DNA of 60,771 nucleotides from Atopobium sp. UBA1382 (GTDB lineage Bacteria > Actinomycetota > Coriobacteriia > Coriobacteriales > Atopobiaceae), in the NCBI GenBank assembly GCA_002305805.1, contig DBQY01000004.1:1-60771 (forward strand). Reading direction: 5' to 3'. The translations under genes and the position numbers were made by a program. Within the stretch, counting starts at the first letter, position 1; every line of letters begins with the position of its first letter. Under the pieces are notes generated by a model, which was given only the letters and a program-made list of their open reading frames with translations, had not been told where the DNA came from and ran no database searches. Below, in pieces: positions 52,229-60,248 of this stretch.

Positions 52229-52714
52229 CTACGACAATTCTTCGTCTCTCCAGCCCTTGGCGACGTCCACCCAGCCGCGCGCGCCGGAGAAGCGCTCCAG
52301 CTCGTCGAGGGTGAGCTCGATGGCGGAGTTGGAGCTGCCCGCGGCGGGCCACACCGTCTCGAAGCGGCGCAGCGACTCGTCGAGAAACACGTCCACCCCG
52401 GGCTCCACGCCAAACGGGCAGACGCCGCCCACGGCATGACCGATGAGCTGCTCCGCCTGGTCTGCGGAGAGCATCTTGGGCTTGGTGTGGAACGTCGCCT
52501 TAAACGCCTGGTTGTTGACGCGGGCGTCGCCGGCGAAAAGGATGAGTGTGGGCGTCTCCCCCACCATGAAGCTGAGCGTCTTGGCAATGCGCGCGGGCTC
52601 CGTGCCCACGGCGGCCGCCGCAAGCTCCACCGTGGCGCTCGACTCCTCGAATTCACGAATGCGCCCCTCGGCGCCGAACTGCGCCAGATGAGCGCGGACT
52701 CTCTCTATCGACAT
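52229..52714 (-). CDS. ybaK: YbaK-family Cys-tRNA(Pro)-type deacylase
   Basis: 161 residues. AARIAKTLSFMV-like core (RIAKTLSFMVGE), KPKMLSADQAEQLIGHAVGGVCPFGV with the G-x-C-P-F-G motif, and ETVWPAAGSSNSAIELTLDEL. YbaK/EbsC enzymes hydrolyse mischarged Cys-tRNA(Pro). AAGGGGG lies upstream; the start overlaps the end of mnmA by ten bases, making it the last gene of that operon. Confidence 0.92.
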   Translation of the reverse strand: MSIERVRAHLAQFGAEGRIREFEESSATVELAAAAVGTEPARIAKTLSFMVGETPTLILFAGDARVNNQAFKATFHTKPKMLSADQAEQLIGHAVGGVCPFGVEPGVDVFLDESLRRFETVWPAAGSSNSAIELTLDELERFSGARGWVDVAKGWRDEELS

Positions 52715-53769
52715 GGATCCCCCTTCTGCACGATGCCACCGCCGAGGCAGCGGACCCCATCGTAGAGCACCGCAGACTGGCCGGGGGCCACGCGGCGCAC
52801 CGGTTCTTCGAAGCGCAACACGGTGCCGTCGAGCTCCGCCCCTCGCAGCTCGCCCGTGTGGCGCGTTCGTACGAGGTAGCGTCCGGCCGCCGGCGCCTCC
52901 CCGGAGATCCAGCGCACGTCGTCGAGCGCCACTTCGTGCGTGAAGAGCGCCGGGCTGTCATGGTCGGCCGTCACGTACACCACGTTCTTCTCGACGTCCG
53001 TGTCCACGACGTAGCGGGCCGGGCCACCGCCCAGGTCCAGGCCGCGCCGCTGCCCCACCGTGAAGAGGAAGGCACCGTCATGCCGGCCGAGCACGCGACC
53101 GGTCTCCCACTCCACCACATCACCCGCGCGGCGCTCCAGCGTGTCGAGCAGGAACGTCCGGATGCCAACCGGGCCCACGAAGCAGATGCCGTCGGAGTCC
53201 GGCTTGTTCTCCACGCCCAGGCCGCGCTCCGCGCACATGCAGCGCACCTCGGCCTTGTCGCGTATCTCGCCCACGGGAAGGAGTGCGCGCGCGAGGGCCT
53301 CCTCCCCCACGCGCCAGAGAAAGTACGTCTGGTCCTTGTGCTCGTCGAGCGCGCGCAACAGGCGGACGTGCCCGTCATCGCCGCGCGCCACGCGTCCGTA
53401 GTGGCCCGTGGCCACGTAGTCCGCCCCCGCCGCGAGCGCCCGCTCGAGGAACGTCCCGAACTTCACGGTCTGGTTGCACATGACGTCCGGGTTGGGCGTG
53501 TAGCCGTGCGCGTAGGCGTCCACCAGATAGTCCACCACGGTGGCCTTGTACTCGGCCTCGCAGTCCCAGACCTCGAGGTCGATTCCCAGCGTCACCGCCA
53601 CGCGCTCCGCGTCCGCGAGCTCACGTGCCCACGGGCACTTGAAGCCCGGCAGATCGCGCGACCAGTTGCGCATGTAGACGGCTGTGACGTCGTGCCCTTC
53701 CTCTACGAGCAGCGCCGTCGCCAGCGCGGAGTCCACGCCACCGGAGAGACCGCAGTAGACCCGCGCCAT
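52705..53769 (-). CDS. mnmA: tRNA 2-thiouridine(34) synthase MnmA
   Basis: 354 residues. PP-loop SGGVDS (9-14), catalytic cysteines C98 (VMCNQ) and C196 (GICFVG), and the C-terminal beta barrel (GQRRGLDLGGGPARYVVDTD). It thiolates the wobble uridine of Lys, Glu and Gln tRNAs. Its ATG overlaps the cysteine desulfurase stop (TGATG), so the sulphur donor and user are made together. Confidence 0.96.
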   Translation of the reverse strand: MARVYCGLSGGVDSALATALLVEEGHDVTAVYMRNWSRDLPGFKCPWARELADAERVAVTLGIDLEVWDCEAEYKATVVDYLVDAYAHGYTPNPDVMCNQTVKFGTFLERALAAGADYVATGHYGRVARGDDGHVRLLRALDEHKDQTYFLWRVGEEALARALLPVGEIRDKAEVRCMCAERGLGVENKPDSDGICFVGPVGIRTFLLDTLERRAGDVVEWETGRVLGRHDGAFLFTVGQRRGLDLGGGPARYVVDTDVEKNVVYVTADHDSPALFTHEVALDDVRWISGEAPAAGRYLVRTRHTGELRGAELDGTVLRFEEPVRRVAPGQSAVLYDGVRCLGGGIVQKGDPCR

Positions 53770-54968
53770 CAGCGCCAGCCTCCGGCGAGCGCCGCCATGC
53801 CCGCGTCGTCCAGACCCGTGCGACCCATCTCCGCACGCACGGCATCCGCGATGGCACCCGCGGCGTAGTCCACGTCCTCCTCGGTGAGGCCGCGCCCCAG
53901 CGTGAGACGCAGGCTCCCCTCCGCGAGGGCGCGCGGCATGCCGATCGCCTCCAGCACGTGGCTCACGCGCATGCGACTGGCCGCGCAGGCAGAGCCCGTA
54001 CCCGCCGAGACGCCCGCACGCTCGAGCGCGATCACCAGGCGGCGCGCCTCCACGCCGGCGAAGGAGACGTGCAGGAGCCCCGGCAGCCGCCGCTTGGGGT
54101 TTCTGGGCCCGGAGACTACGGCGGACGGCACGCGGGCGAGAATTCCCTCGCGCATCCGCTCGCGCAGAGCCGCGAGCCTGCGGCTCTGGTCACCCCGTCG
54201 CTCGCAGGCGAGCTCGAGCGCCCGCGCAAGGCCCACGATGCCCGCCACGTTCTCCGTGCCCGAGCGCACGCCTCCCTCCTGGCCGCCGCCGTAGACGAGC
54301 GGACGCAGCCGCACGTCCTCGGAGGCCCAGAGCACGCCCACCTGCTTGGGTCCGTAGATCTTTGCGGCGGAGAGCGTGAGCAGGTCCACGCCGAGCGTCG
54401 CCACGTTCACGGAGAGCACTCCGGCCGCCTGTGAGGCATCCGAGTGCAGGAAGATGGGGGTGTCCTCCCCCGCCTCGAGCCGGCGCGCCCGCTCCGTCGC
54501 CACTACGCGAGCAATCTCGCGCACGGGCTGCACGCAGCCGATCTCCCCGTTGGCGAGCTCGACGGAGACGAGCTCAGTGTCCGGCCGGATCGCACGCGCC
54601 ACCACCGCCGGGTCCACCAGGCCGTCAGACCCCACGCACACCGTACGGCGCGCGTGCGTGCCGGCGCAGGCGAGCACGCTCTCGTGCTCGATGGCGTCAA
54701 CCACCACATGGCCCTCCACCGCCGCGAAGGCGAGGTTGTTTGCCTCGGTCGCGCCTGCGGTGAACGTGAGGCAGTCGGGACGGGCCCCGATGAGGCGCGC
54801 CACGGTGCCACGGGCGCGCTCCACGTCGTCGCGCACCTCGCGGGCGTGCGCGTAGGGCGCCGACGGGTTCCAGAAGCGCTCCGTGAGGTACGGCAGCATC
54901 GCCTCGGCGACCTCCGGGTCGACCGGCGTCGCCGCGGCGTAGTCCAGATAGACCTCGCGCTGGGTCAC
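53769..54968 (-). CDS. Cysteine desulfurase (NifS/IscS type)
   Basis: 399 residues. The PLP lysine is K203 in SAAKIYGPKQ; most relatives have a histidine before it (S-x-H-K), here alanine. The catalytic loop cysteine is C328 in GTGSACAAS. It supplies sulphur to MnmA and possibly to iron-sulphur clusters, including those of the molybdenum hydroxylase. GTG start overlapping the upstream stop (GTGA), with GGAGG upstream. Confidence 0.94.
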   Translation of the reverse strand: MTQREVYLDYAAATPVDPEVAEAMLPYLTERFWNPSAPYAHAREVRDDVERARGTVARLIGARPDCLTFTAGATEANNLAFAAVEGHVVVDAIEHESVLACAGTHARRTVCVGSDGLVDPAVVARAIRPDTELVSVELANGEIGCVQPVREIARVVATERARRLEAGEDTPIFLHSDASQAAGVLSVNVATLGVDLLTLSAAKIYGPKQVGVLWASEDVRLRPLVYGGGQEGGVRSGTENVAGIVGLARALELACERRGDQSRRLAALRERMREGILARVPSAVVSGPRNPKRRLPGLLHVSFAGVEARRLVIALERAGVSAGTGSACAASRMRVSHVLEAIGMPRALAEGSLRLTLGRGLTEEDVDYAAGAIADAVRAEMGRTGLDDAGMAALAGGWR

Positions 54969-55942
54969 GCTCCCTCGCCTCCTCTGGTCACGGCCCTGCC
55001 GCTCTCGTCCAGGACGATGTTGCCGTCCGCGTCCACCAGGTCCCGCTCCCCACCGATCTTGAGGTTCTCAAAGCGGCTTGAGATGAACTCGTCGTTGTAG
55101 TTGGTGTCCACCCACTGCTCGAAGGCGTTGGAGGGCGGCTCGCCGGCGTCGCGCTCCGCCTTGCGGTCAAAGCACGCGAGCGTCATGGCCACGTCGGCCA
55201 CCAGATACACCGCCACGAGCGTCACGAAGACCGCCTGGCGCCGCGTGGTGGGCATGCCGATCTGGTAGAGCAGGCGCGGCATGACGGCACGGCACCACAC
55301 CAGGCCCAGCACGCCCCAGGCCGCCAGGAAGCGCCAGGCGACCCACTGCGTGATGTGGTCGGGCAGGTGCAGATAGGTCCAGGACTCGGCGTCGAAGAAC
55401 GTGGACATGGACCAGCCCGCAAACTGCTCGAGCACCCCGCCCACCACCGCGGAGACGAGAAACACCTGCCAGCCGGCGGCGCCACGGGAGCGGAGGAAGA
55501 AGCTCAGCCAGGTGAGCAGGATCGCCCCCAGGCCGTAGAGGGGCGAGAAGGGCCCCCACACGAGCCCGACGCGGCTCTCGGTGAGGCCCGCGCTCACGAG
55601 CATCCAGGCCTCCTCGATGAGAAGTCCCGCCATCGAGCCGAGAAAGAAGATGATGACCGCCTGGTACCAGCCAAGACGCAGGTGGTCGAGGTACTCATCG
55701 ATCGCCTCGTTCGAGGCATGCCAGCGCGCGAAGAGGCGGCCCAGGCCGCGCATGCGCTCCGCCCGGGCAAGCTCGCGCTCGAGGACGTCCTCGGACTCCT
55801 CCAGCGCGCTCTCGGCGAGCTCGACCTGCTCCTCGCCCAGACGGTCGCCGCGCGAGAGCCACTCCCAGAAGAAGACGACCACGCGCACGAACCCCTGTAT
55901 CACGGCAAAGAGGAACGCCACGAAGATGAGGGAGAGGAACAT
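54965..55942 (-). CDS. CmpB-type putative ABC permease / membrane protein
   Basis: 325 residues. One helix near the start, a charged coiled stretch (about 40-90), then five helices with the PF06541 pattern (VWGPFSPLYGLGAILLTW, VVGGVLEQFAGWSMSTFF, WRFLAAWGVLGL). The family is called putative ABC permease but no ATPase accompanies it. The start at 55942 has AAGGAG 13 bases away; an upstream in-frame codon is possible. It leads the operon with the desulfurase, mnmA and ybaK. Confidence 0.82.
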   Translation of the reverse strand: MFLSLIFVAFLFAVIQGFVRVVVFFWEWLSRGDRLGEEQVELAESALEESEDVLERELARAERMRGLGRLFARWHASNEAIDEYLDHLRLGWYQAVIIFFLGSMAGLLIEEAWMLVSAGLTESRVGLVWGPFSPLYGLGAILLTWLSFFLRSRGAAGWQVFLVSAVVGGVLEQFAGWSMSTFFDAESWTYLHLPDHITQWVAWRFLAAWGVLGLVWCRAVMPRLLYQIGMPTTRRQAVFVTLVAVYLVADVAMTLACFDRKAERDAGEPPSNAFEQWVDTNYNDEFISSRFENLKIGGERDLVDADGNIVLDESGRAVTRGGEGA

Positions 55943-55989
55943 GTGCTCAGCGACTCCTTGGAAGACGACAAGAACGCTCGACAAGCATA

Positions 55990-56017
55990 GCAAAAGGGCC
56001 GGTCAAAAGACCGGCCC
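55990..56017 (-). terminator. Terminator after tRNA-Gly (first copy)
   Basis: Read leftward: GGGCCGGTC/GACCGGCCC, loop TTTT, tail TTTTGC. Confidence 0.9.
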
Positions 56018-56028
56018 TCGAGAGTTTC

Positions 56029-56104
56029 TGGAGCGGGCTACGGGGTTCGAACCCGCGACCTCAACCTTGGCAAGGTTGCGCGCTACCAACTGCGCTAAGC
56101 CCGC
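56029..56104 (-). tRNA. tRNA-Gly (GCC), copy 1
   Basis: 76 bases with encoded CCA. Acceptor GCGGGCT/AGCCCGC, anticodon loop TTGCCAA. Same sequence as the copy at 56477-56552. Confidence 0.97.
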
Positions 56105-56117
56105 GACGCAAGGAGTA

Positions 56118-56146
56118 ACTATACGGGAAGAGCCGCCCGAGCGCAA
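56118..56146 (-). promoter_or_regulatory. tRNA-Gly copy 1 promoter (TTGCGC-N17-TATAGT)
   Basis: Read leftward, TTGCGC (56146-56141), 17 bases, TATAGT (56123-56118), 14 bases before the tRNA. AAATTCTCGC precedes the -35. Confidence 0.8.
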
Positions 56147-56216
56147 GCGAGAATTTGCGTCGCAGCGCCACGTTCTTCTCGCCCGTCCCTGTCCTGCCCC
56201 TCAATATCCCTCTCAG

Positions 56217-56288
56217 CGCAAACTGTCGCTTATTACCGTTCGCAACCATAAAATCCGACCGACAAGGCGTCAAAACCGACGGTCTGCG
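56217..56288. repeat. Palindrome, family D, copy 2
   Basis: Arms CAAACTGTCG (56219-56228) and CGACGGTCTG (56277-56286) start 58 bases apart, as at 10040/10098. Flanking CG on both sides extends the pairing. The middle 48 bases are unrelated to copy 1. GTTCTTCTCGCC (56172) lies just upstream. Nothing else is seen in this 260-base gap except the terminator of tRNA-Cys. Confidence 0.8.
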
Positions 56289-56329
56289 TGTAGGGGGGCT
56301 AGGCGTGTGGGGCAGGCGGAGGAGAGCGC

Positions 56330-56356
56330 ACAAAAAGGGCGCCCCGGAGGGCGCCC
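56330..56356 (-). terminator. Terminator after tRNA-Cys
   Basis: Read leftward: GGGCGCCC/GGGCGCCC stem, 4-base loop, TTTTTG. Confidence 0.9.
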
Positions 56357-56365
56357 GTCACAGTC

Positions 56366-56439
56366 TGGAGGCGAAGCCCGGATTCGAACCGGGGGTCAGG
56401 GCTTTGCAGGCCCGTGCCTTACCACTTGGCCACTTCGCC
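56366..56439 (-). tRNA. tRNA-Cys (GCA)
   Basis: 74 bases with encoded CCA and U discriminator typical of tRNA-Cys. Acceptor GGCGAAG/CTTCGCC, anticodon loop CTGCAAA. It has no promoter of its own that I can see and lies downstream of tRNA-Gly copy 2. Confidence 0.97.
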
Positions 56440-56443
56440 GTAT

Positions 56444-56466
56444 GAAAAAGGCCGAGAGGCTCGGCC
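56444..56466 (-). terminator. Intrinsic terminator between tRNA-Gly and tRNA-Cys
   Basis: Read leftward: GGCCGAG/CTCGGCC with a 3-base loop and TTTTT. Since tRNA-Cys seems to depend on the Gly promoter, this hairpin would set the Gly:Cys ratio. Confidence 0.8.
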
Positions 56467-56476
56467 CGGAGCTTCA

Positions 56477-56552
56477 TGGAGCGGGCTACGGGGTTCGAAC
56501 CCGCGACCTCAACCTTGGCAAGGTTGCGCGCTACCAACTGCGCTAAGCCCGC
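56477..56552 (-). tRNA. tRNA-Gly (GCC), copy 2
   Basis: 76 bases with encoded CCA, identical to copy 1 over the tRNA. Anticodon loop TTGCCAA. Confidence 0.97.
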
Positions 56553-56565
56553 AAAAGCAGAGAAT

Positions 56566-56594
56566 ACTATACGGGCCGCGCGCGCCCGGCGCAA
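56566..56594 (-). promoter_or_regulatory. tRNA-Gly copy 2 promoter (TTGCGC-N17-TATAGT)
   Basis: Read leftward, TTGCGC (56594-56589), 17 bases, TATAGT (56571-56566), with GGAATGAGGC upstream of the -35. Confidence 0.8.
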
Positions 56595-56643
56595 GCCTCA
56601 TTCCGAAAACGGGTGAAGAAATCGTGAAGACGCAGCGTCCGCC

Positions 56644-57396
56644 TCACGCCACCCCCTGCGTCTCGGGACGCACCAACTTGACGAGACGAACCACCGTGCC
56701 CTCGCCCGTCCGCTTGAGCGAGATGCTCACGGAGTCCACGAGCAGCCGCATGAGGCGGATGCCGCGGCCGCGCTCGGCAAAGGCACCCGTCTCGGGCAGC
56801 TCCTCGTCGTCCGCGACCTCGAAGCCGCAGCCACAGTCGGAGACCTCCACGACGACCCGGTCCGGATACGCCGCCACGGTGACGAGCACGCCGCCCTCGC
56901 ATGTGTGGTCGACGGCGTTGCCAAGGGCCTCCCCGCAGGCGAGCGTCATGTCAAAGACCTCGTCGGCCGAGAAGGGCAACGTGGACAGGAGCTCTCCCAC
57001 GCGATTGCGGGCCTCCGAGAGCGCGGCGGCGTCGACCCGCAGCGTCATGCGACGCAGCGGGAGCACCGACGGGTCGAGGCTCGTGACGCGCGGGCGCGCC
57101 TGCGCGCGGCGGACGGGCATGTAGTCGAGCATGCGCATGCGCCGCAGCGCGAGGTAGACCTGATCGGACACGTTGATGAGTGAGAGCAGCCCCCCGCGGT
57201 CGCGCATGCGCCGCAGCTCCGTGAGGATGAGGCCCAGGCCAGCCGAGTCCACGTAGCCGACGTCTGCCATGTTCACGAAGATGCGCCGACAACCCGCCGA
57301 GATGAGGCGCTCGATGCGCCGTCTCACGGCGGAGACCGTCGTGACGTCAAGGTCGCCCTCGACGGGAACCATCGCTATGTTGACGTTTGCGGACAT
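56644..57396 (-). CDS. STAS domain fused to an RsbW/SpoIIAB-like kinase domain
   Basis: 250 residues. Residues about 1-95 are an anti-anti-sigma STAS domain with the phosphorylatable serine position at D50-S51 (NMADVGYVDSAGLGL). Residues about 115-250 are a HATPase_c domain: N160 in GEALGNAVDHT, DCGCGF (187-192), and GRGIRLM (210-216). STAS antagonists and their kinases are normally separate proteins that switch partners; here both sit on one chain. The start was set at 57396, with AAGGA upstream. The PP2C phosphatase gene is 30 bases upstream, forming a complete switching module. Confidence 0.9.
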   Translation of the reverse strand: MSANVNIAMVPVEGDLDVTTVSAVRRRIERLISAGCRRIFVNMADVGYVDSAGLGLILTELRRMRDRGGLLSLINVSDQVYLALRRMRMLDYMPVRRAQARPRVTSLDPSVLPLRRMTLRVDAAALSEARNRVGELLSTLPFSADEVFDMTLACGEALGNAVDHTCEGGVLVTVAAYPDRVVVEVSDCGCGFEVADDEELPETGAFAERGRGIRLMRLLVDSVSISLKRTGEGTVVRLVKLVRPETQGVA

Positions 57397-57426
57397 GTGG
57401 TCCTTATTCCCCACGCGACCGCGCGC

Positions 57427-59682
57427 CTAACGCCCCGCATCGTCCTTCTCGGCGGCAGTCCCGCCGATCTCGTCGAAGCGCAGGGCAACCATGGCGACGT
57501 CGTCTTCGAGCCGGTTGCCGGTGAAGTCGTCGAGCGTGACCAGCAGGCGGCCCACAAAGCCCTCGAAGGTCTTTCCATCCGCGGACTCCCGCATCACCGC
57601 CTCGCGCAGGCCGTCCTCCCCGAAGAAGGCCCCGTGCTCGTCGCGCGCCTCCGTCGTGCCGTCGGTGTAGAGCAGCAGGACGTCCCCCTCGGCGAGCTGG
57701 GCGAGGCCGTCCTGGTACGCGATGTCGTGGAAGGCACCCACCACGCCGGACTGCACGTCGAGGGCAGAGATCTGACGGGCGTCCGCGCTCACCATCAGGG
57801 CGGGCGGATGGCCCGCCGAGCAGTAGCGGATCGTGCCCTCGGCAAGGTCGATCAGGCCTACGAAGAGCGTCGCGAAGGTCTCGAGGCGCGAGAACCCGAG
57901 CAGGAACTCGTTGAGCGAGCGCACCATCCGGGCGGGCGCGAGGCCCTCCCAGGCGTAGGCGCCGAGCGCCGTCTTCACGGCAGCCGAGACCGAGGCCGCC
58001 TCGACCCCCTTGCCCGAGACGTCGCCCATGATGACGCAGGCGCGACGGCCCGGCAGACGGATCAGGTCGTAGAAGTCGCCGCCGACCGAGGCCGTGGCCG
58101 TAGCAGAGGAATAGACAGCTTCGGCGGTGATGCCGTCGACGTCCTGAAGCTCGTTTCTCATGCCAGTCTGCAGAGCCTGCGCGATGCGCTTGTCCTGCTC
58201 GCGCGCCTCCTCGCCACGGACGATGTCGCGCACGTCCACGGCAAGGTCCGCAAGGAACTCCGCCTCGAGCTCGTCGAGGGGCTCGGCGCCGTCCGGGCGC
58301 AGCAGCATCGCAAAGCGTCGCGTGCCCACGGGCTCGCCCAGGTCGAGAAGGGCGCCGACACACGGCTCCCCCAGCTCGCGCAGCATGACGGAGAGCTCGG
58401 ACTCGGGCGGTATCGGCACCACGGCAACCCCGTCGGTCTCGTGGGGCCCCGTGAGCGCGCCAAGACGCACCGGGAGCTCCCGGGGGCCGTTGAGCGGCAG
58501 GTCCGCGACGATGAGGCCCTCGTCGCCCCCCTCGCCCACCCTGACGAGCGCCGCGTCGAGCTCATCGGCTACCTCGCGCAGGACGTCGCCCAGGTGCTCG
58601 AGGGTTCCCTCCTCCGCGCCAGTAGTCGCGGCGTCAAGCAGCTCCTCGCGCAGCTCGGTCTCGAACGAGGCGAGCTGGTCGGCGCGCTGGGACCTGAGCG
58701 CGGTGAAGGCGCTCGCGAGCTGGACGGAGAGGTAATGGGCGACCGAGTCGAGCAGTCGGGCGTCCTCCTTGGGCAGCGGGTGCAGCCGCCGCCACCCCAC
58801 CTCGATGATCGCGATGACGTGACCGCCAAACCACACGGGAACCACCATGAAGCTCGTGAAGGGCGGCAGCATGGAGGACCTCACGCGAAGCATCTCATGG
58901 GTCTCCTCGTTCACGACGTCTCGCGTCGTGAGGCGTCCCTGACGCAGCGAGTCCGCGTCCGGCGCCACCACGCGAAGACGCATGGTCCTGCCGTCACGCA
59001 CCGCAACGCGCTCGATGCTGCGCCCGAACGGCATGAAGCGCGCCGGTCGGTCGTCCAGGATCGAGCTCGAGACGCCGCGCAGCCTGAAGCCGTCCGACTC
59101 GGAGAGGTAGACGAGGGTGCCGTCCGCCTCCATGGTCTCCGTGATCTCCTCGAGCACGCGGCCAAAGAGCGCCTGTAGGTCATCCGCGTCGATGGTGTCC
59201 AGGACGATGTTCAGCGTACCCGAGAGCCGGTGGTTGGCCCGCCGCAGGTCCTCGAGCATCCGTTCGGTCTCGCGGTCCGCGAGCTCGGTGGCCTCCATGG
59301 GGAGCGCCAGCAGGAGGTACGTCTCGCCCGGTGCACGCACGGTGTCGCAGCGTACGCGCATCGCGACGGGTCGGCTTGTAGCAGAGGCGCAGGTCGTCTT
59401 GGCCGCCGTCCCGTCCACCGGGAAGGGCAGGGCCTCGGGCGAGAAGGGCCCGAGGGAGGCATCTGCGTCCGAGGAGGGAAAGAGCAGGCGGACGTCGGTG
59501 CCGACGAGTCCTGCGGGGGCGCTGAAGAGCTCCGAGGCCTCCTCGTTGGCGAGCAGCACGCGCCCGGAGCCGTCAAAGACGAGCACGGCCTCGCAGGTGA
59601 GCTGCAGCAGCTTTGAGAGCGTACCGACGACGCTTCCCTCGCCGATGCCCTCGACGCGCCTGCTGAGCCCGCGCTGTGCCAT
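57427..59682 (-). CDS. PAS-GAF-SpoIIE (RsbU-like) serine phosphatase
   Basis: 751 residues, no membrane helix. A PAS domain (about 20-130: AVLVFDGSGRVLLANEEASELF), a GAF domain (about 165-330), a second GAF-like region (about 345-500), then the PP2C/SpoIIE domain (about 530-745) with SVGGDFYDLI, MGDVSGKGVEAA, YTDGTTEA and EDDVAMVALR, which supply the metal-binding aspartates. It would dephosphorylate a STAS-domain serine, most simply that of the fusion protein encoded next, in response to a cytosolic signal. AAGGGGG precedes the ATG. Confidence 0.93.
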   Translation of the reverse strand: MAQRGLSRRVEGIGEGSVVGTLSKLLQLTCEAVLVFDGSGRVLLANEEASELFSAPAGLVGTDVRLLFPSSDADASLGPFSPEALPFPVDGTAAKTTCASATSRPVAMRVRCDTVRAPGETYLLLALPMEATELADRETERMLEDLRRANHRLSGTLNIVLDTIDADDLQALFGRVLEEITETMEADGTLVYLSESDGFRLRGVSSSILDDRPARFMPFGRSIERVAVRDGRTMRLRVVAPDADSLRQGRLTTRDVVNEETHEMLRVRSSMLPPFTSFMVVPVWFGGHVIAIIEVGWRRLHPLPKEDARLLDSVAHYLSVQLASAFTALRSQRADQLASFETELREELLDAATTGAEEGTLEHLGDVLREVADELDAALVRVGEGGDEGLIVADLPLNGPRELPVRLGALTGPHETDGVAVVPIPPESELSVMLRELGEPCVGALLDLGEPVGTRRFAMLLRPDGAEPLDELEAEFLADLAVDVRDIVRGEEAREQDKRIAQALQTGMRNELQDVDGITAEAVYSSATATASVGGDFYDLIRLPGRRACVIMGDVSGKGVEAASVSAAVKTALGAYAWEGLAPARMVRSLNEFLLGFSRLETFATLFVGLIDLAEGTIRYCSAGHPPALMVSADARQISALDVQSGVVGAFHDIAYQDGLAQLAEGDVLLLYTDGTTEARDEHGAFFGEDGLREAVMRESADGKTFEGFVGRLLVTLDDFTGNRLEDDVAMVALRFDEIGGTAAEKDDAGR

Positions 59683-59754
59683 GTCCGCCCCCTTCCTGCG
59701 GTCCTTCTCGGTTAGCGTACCACGGCCGCGTGGGGAAGCGTCGTTGGGGCGGCT

Positions 59755-59976
59755 TTCTTGGAATCGCCGTCCTTGTCATGAGATGCTCTATAAATCGTCC
59801 CCCTTGCCGCCGGGCGCTCCAGGAAATCCCGACCTTGCAGTCAGCGCGTCTAAAAACGAGGGGCCTTGGCGAGAATTAATCTGAAAATCAAGGGGTTTGT
59901 CCGATCCGAGGTCCTTCTCGCCAAACAAGTGCGGCGATTTCTAGAACAGCTCGAGACAAGAGCAGGGATTCCCGGA
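59755..59976. repeat. Mirror array, family A, copy 4 (31-base register)
   Basis: Forward pentamers start at 59773, 59804, 59835, 59866 and 59897; reverse ones at 59924 and 59955. All steps are 31 and the mirror step is 27, as in the other copies; only the split (five plus two) differs, keeping seven units. GTCCTTCTCG copies lie inside (59911) and just before (59701). Confidence 0.9.
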
Positions 59977-59989
59977 CAAGCGCTGCATA

Positions 59990-60016
59990 CGAAAACGGAC
60001 CCCTCTCGGGGTCCGT
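59990..60016 (-). terminator. Terminator after tRNA-Leu
   Basis: Read leftward: ACGGACCCC/GGGGTCCGT stem with loop GAGA and tail TTTTCG. Confidence 0.88.
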
Positions 60017-60025
60017 CTGCTTTCG

Positions 60026-60116
60026 TGGTGTCGGAGGCGGGACTTGAACCCGCACGACCTTTTAGTCAGTCACTAGCACCTCAAGCTAGCGCGTCTGCCA
60101 ATTCCGCCACTCCGAC
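60026..60116 (-). tRNA. tRNA-Leu (GAG)
   Basis: 91 bases including encoded CCA and a long variable arm. Acceptor GTCGGAG/CTCCGAC, anticodon stem CTAGC/GCTAG with loop TTGAGGT. Confidence 0.95.
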
Positions 60117-60141
60117 TTGTCACTGCGCTTTCGCGCAAGGG

Positions 60142-60172
60142 ATAGTATGCACCACTCCCCCATCCGGCGCAA
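60142..60172 (-). promoter_or_regulatory. tRNA-Leu promoter (TTGCGC type)
   Basis: Read leftward, TTGCGC (60172-60167), 17 bases, CATACT (or TACTAT two bases on). AAATTGGGGC precedes the -35. Confidence 0.7.
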
Positions 60173-60182
60173 GCCCCAATTT

Positions 60183-60218
60183 GAAAAATGGCGTCCCCGT
60201 GCAAGGACGGGGACGCCA
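60183..60218 (-). terminator. Terminator after the oppF-like gene
   Basis: Read leftward: TGGCGTCCCCGT/ACGGGGACGCCA stem, 6-base loop, TTTTTC. The 10-mer lies between the stop codon and the hairpin (60232-60241). Confidence 0.92.
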
Positions 60219-60248
60219 GGCTTCACAGAGCCGAGAAGAACCTCGTGG

